Shown here: in pieces, positions 54,488 through 64,000 of the stretch
How positions within the stretch are numbered: position 1 is the first letter of the stretch
Layout: every line of letters starts with the position of its first letter
Assembly: GCA_021018995.1 (NCBI GenBank)
Contig: CM037590.1
Span: 83,298,097 to 83,362,096 of the forward strand
Source of the DNA: Chloranthus sessilifolius
Lineage: Eukaryota; Streptophyta; Magnoliopsida; Chloranthales; Chloranthaceae
Direction of reading: 5' to 3'
Length of the DNA stretch: 64,000 nt
Translations under genes and position numbers: made by a program
Notes under the pieces: model-generated
Told to the model about the DNA's origin: nothing
Database searches by the model: none
Seen by the model: the letters and a program-made list of their open reading frames with translations, nothing else

Positions 54488-55245
54488 CACGTCCTTGCAG
54501 AGTAAGGATGCGTCGAAGAAGTATACAACCCTCTCCCAAGGGTGCCTTCTCATTTCCTTGGAAAATAACAACTGTGAACCAGAGATGCTGACATGAAATG
54601 TTTGGCTTTCTTATCTATCAGCACAAGCTAAAATGGAGCATTCGGGGGCCTAGTGGTAGCTGTCGAATGGCGTATTCCATATCATGGATGAGAGTAACAT
54701 CCCGTCGCATATCTTGACCTGCTACCAGTAGCAATCAATGGGGGAAAAGTGGCATAACCTAAACCATGGGTGCAAGAGGCATCCCACTGCATATCGCGAC
54801 CTACTGTAAGGGGAAGTCAAATGGTAGGAGAGTCGATATCCTAATCTATAGGCGCAAGGGGTAATCAAACAAAGGAATATTCGACACAAATCGAGGTATC
54901 GGGGGGCGTCATACGGATGTCTAGAGACAAGGTCTAGAGATCAAATAATAAGATGTAATATCATGTAATGGCAAAGGCTTTCGCAAGTAATATCAGACCG
55001 GGCGTGTCATTGCTCACACCAATGGCACGTCAGGTGTCCCTTTTCCAGTGAACATTTATGATTTCTCAGAGTTGAGCATACTCATTGTTCGGTTGCCCAT
55101 GGGAAAGAATGGATTGGAGTGGTGAGAGATGAATTTTGATAGAGAATTTTTTTTTATTATTATTTATTTCTTTTTGTGAAAATTCAAGATTTTTGAAATT
55201 TTGGTTTTAACTTAAGATCAATTCAGTTGTAAAACTTTAGAAAAT

Positions 55246-55428
55246 GTGGCTTCTGAGGCGTCGTTGAGCAGATCCACTGGTATGAGATTTGTGGACCCGA
55301 CCATTTATGTGTTTGTCAAGACGACACTTGGTGTGCCGAGTGCTCCATCTAACCTTCTCATGAATACTGATGATTGTCACTTATGGGAGGACTACAGTGA
55401 TTCACGAATAGAGAGAGACGGATTTTAA
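55246..55428 (+). CDS. conserved small ORF, antisense in element D 3' region
   Basis: Counterpart of 27955-28137: sixty codons from GTG to TAA, with SEASLSRS, DPTI, VKTTLGVP, SNLL, LWEDY and RDGF. The frame is open upstream to about 55213. Same length and position relative to the LTR as in C. Coding status is unproven. Confidence 0.4.
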   Translation: MASEASLSRSTGMRFVDPTIYVFVKTTLGVPSAPSNLLMNTDDCHLWEDYSDSRIERDGF

Positions 55429-55524
55429 AAATGTTTGACTTAATATTAGATAACTATATTCTATAGAAAATATCGAGTAAGAAGAAAGGGAGTTTTACTT
55501 ACCTGATTTATTGCTAGTGGGAGG

Positions 55525-56345
55525 ACTTTGTATGCGATGGGACTAACCGGTTGTCGCAGTGATGTTGCGATGGGACATTAGAGGATTTCCTCTCTTTGTT
55601 TCTTCATTTTTGTTATAGCGGGGCCTGATAGTTGCCGGTGTGATGAAATGTTTTGCGGAGGTGAGGTTAGCGATTGGTCGTTTGGTGATCCACCCCTTCT
55701 GATTGCGTGTTGTGGTGAGGCAGTCAGGAATAGGGTTCTCTTGTTTCACGATGGGACGTGATCGAGCCTTCCCCTCAGTTTGTTATGTAGAGTCATATGA
55801 TGGGATCTCAGGAGGCGTGATTTGCGATGGGACTCGGAAGGTTCGACTCTCTGCTTTTAGCGATGGGACATTGACTGAGCCTTCCCTTCTTAATCGTACA
55901 TAGTGAGGGGCCGTGTTCGATAGTCTTGGGTAGTAGTGTTGCGATGGGGTGGGTTAAGTTGTAGTTGCATCGTGACAGGTCATGTGCTAGGTTGACGATT
56001 CCTTGGTTGTTTCATTGTTGTGTTGGAATAATGATGGTGTTTCTTTCTTTGGCAAATCTTGATTATGTGATGGGTTGGAGTTAGTTTGAGTGGTATCCGA
56101 GAGTGTGACGGGACCTATCTTCGATGTGGTGAGGTTTTTTTAGCATCACGATCGGACATAGCTAATTTATGCTTGTGTTCAAATGTTGCAAGTCCTACTG
56201 CGATAAGCCGTGAGTGTGATCAGTGGCTCTCTTTGTCTCTCTAAACAGCCTGTAAGGCTATGCGATGGGATAGGAGAGAAGGATTTTGATCGTGATGGGG
56301 CTACATGAGTTATCAAAGGGATAACTCAGTTGTGATGGGACTAAA
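55525..56345. repeat. degenerate GCGATGGGACATTG repeats, element D 3' region
   Basis: At least ten copies near 55527, 55568, 55749, 55799, 55824, 55859, 55935, 56149, 56262, 56296 and 56332, with shared follow-on phrases (TTGACTGAGCCTTCCC). Homologous to 28200-29110. Confidence 0.75.
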
Positions 56346-56519
56346 GGGGATGCCTTGGTTTATGCATTCGAAATGGTCTCCGTAAGAGGATCTCGTAGGG
56401 TTTGAGAATAGATATGTTTGGTTTGAGTGATCATTTTTCAAGGTGGACGTGTGTGTAGGAGGGAATTTTTCCTTCGAGTTTATAGATTGTGTGTTTAAGT
56501 GAGAGTCGTGGGCTTAGAA

Positions 56520-57250
56520 TAGCATGCCTGAACAAGGGCGCGAGATTTAATTATGAGCAGGTGAAGCTACGCGTGATTGGTGCACAGGTTAAGATGTGTG
56601 TAATCTGAAGTGTAGTGCATAATCCTATTGTGCACAGGTTAAGATGTGTGTAATCAAAGCGTCAATGGGATCGTAAGGTAGAGTGTTCGGGCGGCTTTTC
56701 ACATTTTGTGCTATGATGTAAGCGTTTAATTCAATTGAGCGTTCTAGTTAGTGCACGTGATTGAGGGGTCACCAGGGCACTGTCCGGGTGACTTTAAGAA
56801 TTTCGTGCAGGGTGGAGGATGTGTGATTTGATTGTGCGCAAGATGGTCCTCCCGGAATTGGAGTGCCGAGCATTGTAGGCGGTCGGAAGTTCAATTGCGT
56901 GAGCATGGAGCTACGCGTGATTGGGATTATGTGCCAGTGTCTACGTATAATTGAATTGTGCATGATGTTTCGAGTGCTTAATTAGGCAGGTTTCTATATA
57001 TATCCATGTTTCTTTCATTTCTTCTTCATTCGTTCCTGTTTTCCTTAAGTTTCGTGTTTTAGCGATATCTTGTGATCCGATCATCCGATTGTGATTTCGT
57101 TTCTTCCTATGTTTGTTATTTCGCTTGATCTTCATCCTAAGGTGCTCGGTGATGATGGCATGGCTATGAGAATGGGAGGTAGTGGGAATGAGGAGATCGA
57201 TACATCCTTCATTGTTGTTAGAAGGTGAAGATGGCAGGAGGGAAGTCCTC
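56520..57250 (+). promoter_or_regulatory. second copy of the PMD promoter region, with TATATATA
   Basis: GTGCACAGGTTAAGATGTGTG occurs twice (56580 and 56632), then words like AATTGCGTGAGC and ATTGTGCGCAAG, then CTATATATATCC at 56993. The following leader (TTCGTGTTTTAGCGATATCTTG) resembles the leader of the PMD gene at 59780-59800 (TTCCGTGTTTACGAGATTTC). CGGGTGACTT is shared with 59480. It looks like a duplicated promoter and first exon remnant; no long frame follows. Confidence 0.5.
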
Positions 57251-58400
57251 CAAATGGATGGAAAGGGTGTTCCCCAACCAATCCTCCCCTTCGCCTTCCG
57301 TTGCTTTTGATTGGATGAACGGTGCTCGGGCTTTATGTTTGTTTTGGGTTCGATTTTCGTTTTGGGTTTTAAGTTAGGGCGTTAGGTTTTTATTTTGGGT
57401 TGTAAAGTCAAGAAGTATGCCTCCGGTGATATCTGTAAAATTTTATTAAATAAATTAATAAGTGTTTTGTTTATTGTGTTTATTTTATTTATGTTTGTCT
57501 GCGTTTATTGTTGGATTTAATCAGACTTATTTGGGCATTTATCTGATTTTACTGGAATCTATTTGAGTTTATTCGGCTTATTAGGAATTGATTCATTTTA
57601 GGATTCTGCCTTGATTTTATGTAGGATTTGATTTAACTTGAAATTTTAGGATTTATTTGGAATTTATTTAGGATTGGTTTGCAATTTTATTTGATTTATC
57701 TAGGATTTTTTGAGTATTTTATTTGATATATTGAGTTTCATTTAGAACTTTAGGTGTATTAGGGCATTTATTTTATTAGATTTATTTGACTTTATTTGGA
57801 GGGTTATCTTGAGATCACCTTGTGGTTTAAGGTAAGGAGGTGAATCCCATGTTTAAAGTTTAGTGTATTTTGTTTTGGTCCTATGTTTGATTTGGGATGA
57901 CACTTGTTAGAAAAATGTGAATTTAGTGTTTAATTATTATTTTTAATTTCTAGATGAGTGTTAAGTGTTCGAATCCTATTGGTAAATCTATTTTGCTTTG
58001 GATTTGTGTTTCTTGGAGGGGTAAGTGTTGTGTGATTCTTCGTTTATCTATGTCTACCATGGATTATGATTTTTATGTGGGCATGTGTTTGGCTCGGATT
58101 TAATTAGACGAAGGGTGCTTTAAAGTGAGACATTTGTCTCATTGTGGTGAAAAGGGTTTAGGAAAGTGACATTTGTTGCTTTGTATCTTTAAGGAGTATG
58201 TTATAAATAGGGGCTTTGAATTTTAGACTTAGGATTAAAAGTTTGGGACATTTTTGAATTTTAAAAGGTTTGGAGCATTTTATTTTATTTATTTTAATGT
58301 CATTTCTTCCTTTTTATTTTGTATCACGGGTATTAAACCCTAGAAAGGTTTGTAATTATTTTGTATATTTTGGGAATGGATGGTATTGGGAATACGGAAT
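57251..58400. other. T-rich 3' region of element D, no clear gene
   Basis: T-rich DNA with GATTTATTTGG-like repeats. At 57954-58020 a short plus-strand block (starting MSVKCSNP after CTAG, ending at GGGGTAAGTG) is conserved with 29530-29597 of element C. Confidence 0.5.
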
Positions 58401-58930
58401 GGTGCTAGGGTTGATGATGTTAATCTGACCCGAAGTGCCACCACATTGGGGGAAGAGATGGAAGAGTCAAAGGTGGAGGAAAGAAAACCAAAGGATAAGG
58501 TGGTGTCAGAATTCTCATGACCGCCGCCAACTGCTCCTTGGGAGGCTCTATGGATTGACTGCTAGTTGCCGCTTTCTTGGGAGCTTCCAAGACTGGCCTT
58601 CCATAGGTATATCCATAAGATATTGGGTGGCTTTCAGTGAGCCACTTTCTTTTTTGCCGACTCGGGGCTCTGCGATGCTGCTAATCAGTTGTGTAACTTG
58701 AAGGATTGCATCATAAGCAACATCTCCAAAAGAAAAGGAGGGGAAGGTCAAATTCTTATTGGTATTCATTCATGGTGTGCTTCTCCTCCGGACTTCTCTA
58801 TTATTTTTACCCATTTTGGGCATTTCTTTTAGGGATACCTCTTCTGCATGTTTACGGGCTCGGGTGTCTTTGAGTATTTGTCTAAATACAAATTCATCCC
58901 TCGCTCCGAGATCATAATTATTTTTGTAAA
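58400..58930 (-). pseudogene. unrecognised coding fragment in sense with element D
   Basis: On the minus strand the frame NYDLGARDEFVFRQILKDT, then RARKHAEEVSLKEMPKMGKN, crosses one TGA (CGA expected) and continues MNTNKNLTFPSFSFGDVAYD, ILQVTQLISSIAEPRVGKKE and MEGQSWKLPRKRQLAV. A shift near 58553 is followed by SIEPPKEQLAAVMRILTP. Composition is like a real protein, not low complexity, and unlike gag, pol or PMD. I do not recognise the family. It may be a host gene fragment captured by the element or an uncommon retroelement ORF. Confidence 0.5.
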
Positions 58931-59319
58931 TTCAAAGGCTATGACCTTGGTGTAATTTGTAATTGATTATTAAATGTATGAAAATTTTCAATTATAATTA
59001 TTTGTATTTGATTAATTTTTTAATTTGACTTCACTTGGTTTGGATTTACCTCATTTAGTTGGGTTATCATTATTCAATTAAGTTGGGAATGTTTTGAGCA
59101 TATTAATTTGGTCTATTTCGGTCCTGATTGGGTATAAGTTTCAAGTGGGCTTCGATGGTTTTAACTGTGAATATATAGGTGAATTTTTTTATTTTGAGTG
59201 TGTATGTGCCTAAGTCAGGGCATGTATGTGCAATCTGAACAGTGTATGGTATTTTGGTTTAAGTCTGGTTATCATTTTGGCTGCTGATGGCTGACATATA
59301 TTTTTGGCTCAACCTGGGT
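58931..59319. other. AT-rich spacer, nothing recognised
   Basis: No open frame of note and no repeat that I can name, between the unassigned fragment and the PMD promoter array. Confidence 0.6.
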
Positions 59320-59690
59320 AATTGCGTGCGGGGTTTAGGTCGCTTAATGTAATTGCGGACTGGGTAGGGTGCGCAGAAATTATGAACCTAGGGGTCAATT
59401 AAGCGCGTTGAGAGGGGCATATAAAGAAATCGCGCGCTAGGTAGAGAACGCGCAATCCAAGCGTCTTCCGATCACTATTCGGGTGACTTTTGGATTTGCT
59501 CGCCTAAGACAAGGCGCACAATATAATTGTGCGCTCTACCCAGGGCGCGCGATTGGAGTTTGGGCGGGCGACAAATTGATTACGCGCCCATTCTGTGGCG
59601 CGTATTCAACTTTAAGTGTAGGGGATAGTACGCGCGATTCACTAGCGCGCCTGTGTTTAGGCGCGCGATTAACCCACGCGTTATAAAAGC
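59320..59690 (+). promoter_or_regulatory. PMD promoter: GCGCGCGATT palindrome array and TATA box
   Basis: Units include AATTGCGTGCGGGG, ATTAAGCGCGTTG, AATCGCGCGCTAGG, GAACGCGCAATCC, the perfect palindrome GCGCACAATATAATTGTGCGC (59514-59534, arms of nine), GGGCGCGCGATTGG, ATTACGCGCCC and AGGCGCGCGATTAAC. TATAAAA stands at 59682-59688, right after the array and about 170 bases before the PMD ATG. CpG content is high for such an old element. Confidence 0.75.
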
Positions 59691-60098
59691 CGTAAGACTT
59701 TCAGTTCAATCCCGTGCTTCCTGATTTTTTTGCAATTCCAAACTCTTTCCTTCCTTGCTTCATGCATTCCGTGTTTACGAGATTTCTTGGGATCTACATG
59801 TCCGGTTCGGATGCCATTTCTTGCATTTTCTTCAGTTTTTCGCGCTCTTTGATTTGAGATGGAGTCTGAGGGTAGCGACCGCCTATGCCTGATTGCTTCG
59901 GAGCTTGAGCGGATGGTTGAGGAGGGTGGTGAGACTTCTGAGGTCCGCACCGGTGCTGATGCCGGTATAGTTGAGGGCGACACAGAGGTAGTCGTCAGAG
60001 ATGAGGCACCTGAGACTGATGGCAGGGCGAAGGAGGAGGCTGCTCCGCGCGAGGACACGATGAAGATTCCGCTAGAGGAGTTCTTCATGCAAGATTAG

Positions 60099-60474
60099 GT
60101 AGGTACCCGTGAGCAAGAGTTTCCTATTATTTCTAGGCATTTAGGTTATAACATAGATTTGTTTAAAATGGAAACCCTTTTTTAATCTATGTTGAACTTG
60201 CATTCAGCATTAGGGTGTGTGCGCATCCATGAATCATGTTTGTATCTAGTTTTAGGTAACGTTTGCTTTATCGTTTTGCGTTTATTCATGTTTTTCTTGG
60301 TAGTTATAGATTTACACTTATAGCCTTTTTGTTGTTATTATTATTATCATTACTGTCGTTATTGGTATCGTTGTGATCTTTTAGGATTAGACTTGGTCAT
60401 TGTGTGTAATTAATGTAAGTATAGATTTTAGGTTGAATGTGTTGTTTGACTCGTCATTCGTTAGGAGCCTCCGA
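60099..60474 (+). other. first intron of PMD gene 2
   Basis: GTAGGTACC donor, T-rich body, TTCGTTAG acceptor at 60474. No other feature seen. Confidence 0.6.
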
Positions 60475-60870
60475 CATTAGCCATTAGCACAGCGTGGTTA
60501 GAGTCTCACGCCTGGTACCATGCCATGCCTAAGTTCTAGGAGGTGTGGTTAGCGGCTTTCAACTTCTGGCTGATTTTGGAGTTGGAGCCCTTCACGGTCG
60601 ACCGTGGTCTGATAGGGGCGATCATGGAGAGGTGGAGGGAGGAGTAGCAGCCAATGCTCTTCGTAGTTGGGATGTTGCTGAAGGATTATGTCCGTATTAC
60701 TGAACTCAGGTTCGAGGGGGCACTGATTACGGGGTGGATGGAGAGTTATTACCTGGCCGTATGTTTAGAGGTGCTTGGTGTTGAGTACCGACACAATGGA
60801 TCGGGGACCGGGGTGGTCCGAGTTACCTAGTTTTTTTATACTTTTGTGAGTGAATTCGTTCCTCCGAGGC

Positions 60871-60875
60871 GTCAC
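60871..60875. repeat. target site duplication GTCAC, left of solo LTR S2
   Basis: GTCAC here and at 62415-62419 flanks TGATCA..TGATCA exactly. Confidence 0.92.
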
Positions 60876-62414
60876 TGATCAGTCACATAATTTACCAATT
60901 TATCACCCTTAACTTAGTGCTGCTAGGACTTAGTTTGCTACTAACAAGTTGTTGATATGTAGATATTAAGGAAAAATAATAAAATAGAGTTAAAGTGTTA
61001 ATATTCATCAAAATGAACTTAAAAGGCATTAAGAATGACGAAAGAACTAGAAGACGAAGCTCCACCTACTGAATAGAATTAAAAATCATTATTTATGATT
61101 TCTCAAGAGTGAGAGACTATGAAAGTTAAAGAATCGTTATTTACGATTCTCTAAAAGAAGCCACTCAAGGAAGAAAAGCAAAGAATCGTATTTTACGATT
61201 TTCCAGAGAATCGTCTGAAAAGTCATAAGAGAGAGAGCAATATGAAGATATAAAATTGTCATTTATGATTTTATAGCAAAATGACAAAACTGAAGAATCA
61301 TCTTTTACGATTTCCCTCAAAGAACCATACTGATAAAAAGAGAATTGTAATTTACGATTTTCTACCAAAAGAAAGAACAAAGAATCGGTATTAACGATTT
61401 TACAGAAAACTTAGCCCAAAACTGCTGATCACGTGTATTTTATACCGCCATGAACCAGAATTAGAACATCTCTTGAATTAGAAGTCTGGCAAGTCACAGA
61501 TTCGAGAAGATTGATGAAGAAGATTTTAAAGGACTGTTGCTGAAGATTAAAGAATGTTCTAGAAGTATATCAACCGTTCAAAGAAAGAAGGAAAAATAAA
61601 ATTAGAAGTAGAGCATATTAGGATAGTTTTATTTCTTTTATTAGAATTAGAAGTTTTGTAAACCGACTCCTTATGATCTATAAATAAGAGAGCCCGATAT
61701 AAGAATAGATATCGAGAAGAATTACTCAGCATCAATTGACAACTGAGGTCTGTTTGTTCTTCCGATAAAAGTAGTTAGGCTTTATAAAGTAACATCATCC
61801 ACAATTCTCTAAGGTCTTTCCTGACAACCAAGGCTGAGGAAGCTGAAGGACCGACCCTATGGATGGTTCTACTTTCGCTTTCTAGTTTAGATTTTTATTT
61901 TCTTTGATTTATTGCTTTATAAACATCTTCAAGTTTTGATTTGAATTGACGACTCAGGTTAGAATTTGCAGATTAGTGTAATGGCTTTTACTTTCATTCT
62001 TCAATTTTCTAGAGTTTGATTGACGCCTAAATTTGTGGTTGATTGTTGATTAGATTAAATCTATATTGATAGGACTTTAGTGTTGATTGACGCTCAACGC
62101 TAGAAGAATTGATATATGGTGTAATGGTACTGCTTAATTTCATAAATATCCAATAGCAGAAGATTGTGATTGACAACTATAATCTGAAGTTGGAGGATTA
62201 GGATTTATTTTATGCACTTTAGATTAAGAAAATTCTTTATTCATATTTCTCCAGTAGTTTAGGAATATTTAAAGATAAATATAAGTTTTCAGAAAAGTAG
62301 ATTAATGAAATAATAACTATCTTCATGGGAACGATCCTATACTAGCTCTACAATTTCCATTGTGCACTTGCAATAGGTTAAGACTTAATTAGATACACAT
62401 ATAAGTAGTGATCA
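60876..62414 (+). mobile_element. solo LTR S2, Athila-like
   Basis: 1539 bases bounded by the inverted repeat TGATCA and a 5-bp duplication. The start (AATTTACCAATTTATCACCC, then TTAACTTAGTGCT) resembles the starts of A and B LTRs. TATAAATA at 61679-61686. It carries no internal region. It lies in a PMD exon or next to its splice site, in the same orientation as the gene. Confidence 0.92.
61084..61399 (+). promoter_or_regulatory. seven AATCGT-N5-ACGATT palindromes in solo LTR S2
   Basis: 17-base units at 61084, 61132, 61184, 61254, 61296, 61343 and 61383. Arms AATCGT/ACGATT are perfect in the second and third; the others differ by one or two bases, sometimes on both arms (AATCAT..ATGATT). 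Spacing is 40-70 bases. The TATA box lies 280 bases downstream. Confidence 0.9.
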
Positions 62415-62419
62415 GTCAC
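62415..62419. repeat. target site duplication GTCAC, right of solo LTR S2
   Basis: Second copy of the duplication. Confidence 0.92.
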
Positions 62420-64000
62420 TCGGAGAAGAGGTCGGTTTTCTGAGCACGCATTGATGCGATGGCATGCCAGGCGCCGGTGGCGGAGCTGAGAGTAGCAACA
62501 GATTGAGTACTCCGTGCGTTCGTAATGCATTTCTTTAGGGCGATCCTTTTCTCATCCTCGACTCAGGGATGTGTGATGGGTCTCTTCTTGACCTTATTAA
62601 GGGACCTTGATCAAGTTCCCACCTACGCCTGCGGTGCAACGGTGCTAGCGCACCTCTACGAGCAGCTGTACCGAAGAGGGAGAGGTGTCACGACCATTGG
62701 AGGCTTTCTTCTAGGTGAGTCTGAGTCAGTTTATTGGTGTGGGTAAAGTCATTGTCATTCTATCTTCATTTTAATGACTGTCTTGGCATTTGGTGTGTTT
62801 AGTTTTTGGCGTACGATCATTTTATGTTTCTGCGCCTGAGGGTCCCAACTACAGTGACTTTCACATTCCCACAGATGCATGTGTGAACGACAGCACTAGG
62901 ACACCGCCACCAATCTTTAGATCTTCAGACTGACTATTCGAGGATATGCATGCAGGGCAGGTGCATATTATTTGTGTTGTCAAAAATGTTTTAGGTGTTT
63001 AGGTCTATATTGTTCTATTTAATGAGTTGACTTGCTTTCTTCTAGTCACAGGTGATTTGGAGGCCCTATGGTGATAGGGAGGATGCCGATTAGCCGGTAA
63101 TTCAGTCCGGTCGACCCTTCTTTGATGTGGACATCTGGGTCCACTTTTTTGAGAAGGTTGAGCGTATCCACCTCTCTCTAGTGGTACGACAGTTGGGGCT
63201 CCATCAGGGAGTCCTCTTAGAGACTCGCCACAGTGTGGCAAAGAGGATGACTGGTCCCTCGAGTTGGATATTTTCATCTAGGATGGCAGCTCAGATTGAG
63301 GACTTCAGAGTTGGGGGAACCAGGGTCATAGGGGCACATGATGAGGCAGATACCCGAGAGTTCTTAAGGTGGTTCCATGACTTGGGCAGTGGTCGGCTCT
63401 TCACCCGCCCTATTCATGGGAGCGGTTCCTTCGCCGTCGGCGGGCTTGAGTCTGCTTCGACTTTGAGAGAGAGATTGGTCGTGTTAGAGCAGGGCCAGTT
63501 AGGTGCGGGTGTCCGCAGAGCACTTGATGCTCTCCACTGGACGATGGAGCAGACAGGCAGTGCTCCTTGCCCGGATTAGGAGATGTTGCGGTCGTTGACT
63601 GAGTCTGTCTTTCAGGCCAGGATCTCGGAGGACGAGTTGAGGGGTCAGCTTGTAGAGACCCGACGATTTTTGGTGAGCTTACTTCATTGTAAGTTTTACT
63701 CATTCCTACTTGTAGTCGTCTTAGTTTAATGGTCTTGTTTGGTTTCCGTATGGTAGACTGAGAGAGAGCGAGGTTGCCAGGCAAGGGGCATTGCTCGAGT
63801 TATTTCATAGTCAGCAGCAGGCTGGTCGGGAAGTAGAGGCCAGCCTACGCTCTGAGATTGATCGACTGGTATGTGTTTACTTTTTTTTCTTGATCGTTAG
63901 TGTTTGTTGGCTTTATCATGTCTGATGAGTTTGTCGATATTCGCAGAGAACGGAGCTATCCGCCTCTAGAGTGCCTGCTCCGACGTTCGATCCATCTATC

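Larger units (their letters stand above)
52313..64000 (-). mobile_element. element D: Tat-type LTR retrotransposon, runs off right edge
   Basis: Left (3') LTR 52313-54472, polypurine tract, a repeat-rich 3' region homologous to C, an unassigned sense ORF fragment, and an antisense PMD gene. The second LTR, gag and pol are not in the window. The left flank is GTCAC (52308-52312), which should recur at its other end. Confidence 0.75.
59859..64000 (+). pseudogene. plant mobile domain (PMD) gene 2, antisense in element D, interrupted
   Basis: Exon 1 from ATG 59859 (MESEGSDRLCLIASELERMV) is acidic and ends near 60098 before GTAGGTACC. Exon 2 from 60475 reads AWLESHAWYHAMPKF, LIGAIMERWREE, VRITELRFEGALITG (the E-R-W-R and TxLEDV-type blocks of PMD), with TAG codons near 60538 and 60646. 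Solo LTR S2 splits the next part (60876-62414). The frame resumes: VLRAFVMHFFRAILF, LTLLRDLDQVPTYACGATVL, AHLYEQLYRRGRG, IGGFLL (62500-62714). Exon from about 63052: VIWRPYGDRED, PFFDVDIWVHFFEKVERIHL, VVRQLGLHQGV. Later exons (63757-63868, from 63947) are coiled-coil-like. Introns are GT-AG. It runs off the window. Tat elements are known to carry antisense ORFs of this family. Confidence 0.8.

Noticed and set aside
58435..58701. Plus-strand open frame of 88 codons
   Set aside because: Overlaps the better, protein-like minus-strand fragment and has no family resemblance.
61084..61399. CRISPR-like regularly spaced repeats
   Set aside because: Short, imperfect palindromes with related spacers inside a plant LTR; no cas genes and a eukaryotic context.
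1..64000. tRNA, rRNA or intact host genes
   Set aside because: None seen; the tRNA-Asp-like stretches at 13188 and 38665 are primer binding sites of about 19 bases, not tRNA genes.

Overview
The window is plant nuclear heterochromatin: a stack of nested Ty3/gypsy LTR retrotransposons and no intact host gene. The evidence is angiosperm retroelement protein families (Athila, Tat and Tekay-type chromovirus), plant mobile domain (PMD) genes with GT-AG introns, tRNA-Asp-type primer sites, 5-bp target duplications, and pervasive stop codons of the cytosine-deamination type. The species cannot be told from the sequence.

Layout. 1-3600: T-rich repeats and a broken plus-strand PMD gene, probably the antisense gene of a Tat-type element whose body lies off the left edge. 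3640-6690: a minus-strand element remnant E (LTR end, ORF2-like gene, Athila-type gag; pol missing). 7126-8886 and 52206-52312: the two halves of a minus-strand Tekay-like chromovirus pol. It is split by element C (8887-52205, minus, Tat-type, non-autonomous), flanked by the target duplication ATGTG. Each LTR of C is itself invaded by a plus-strand Athila element: A (10643-27404, duplication AGAGG) in the left LTR and B (36787-51112, duplication gactc/aactc) in the right LTR. C's interior also carries a minus-strand solo LTR of the B family (32526-34439, duplication GTTAG). From 52313 to the end lies element D (minus, Tat-type). It has a left LTR, a 3' region with degenerate repeats, and a plus-strand (antisense) PMD gene with its own TATA promoter. 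A solo LTR (60876-62414, duplication GTCAC) is inserted in that gene. D and its PMD gene run off the right edge.

How the genes work together. A and B each keep the order LTR, tRNA-Asp-type PBS, gag, protease, RT, RNase H, integrase, spacer promoter, ORF2, 3' region, polypurine tract, LTR. All reading frames are broken, so both are dead copies. ORF2 encodes a basic, lysine-rich N-terminus, a conserved central domain found in plant transposon proteins, and a proline-rich tail. The PMD gene of D sits antisense between the 3' LTR and where pol should be, as described for Tat lineages.

The most striking pattern is regulatory. Each family carries its own short CpG-containing palindrome, repeated many times just 5' of the TATA box of the LTR promoter. 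In families with a second gene, the same family-specific palindrome recurs in front of that gene (ORF2 in A and B, PMD in D). The motif differs between families but matches within a family, which suggests an element-encoded factor acting on both of its own promoters. This is an inference from sequence only.
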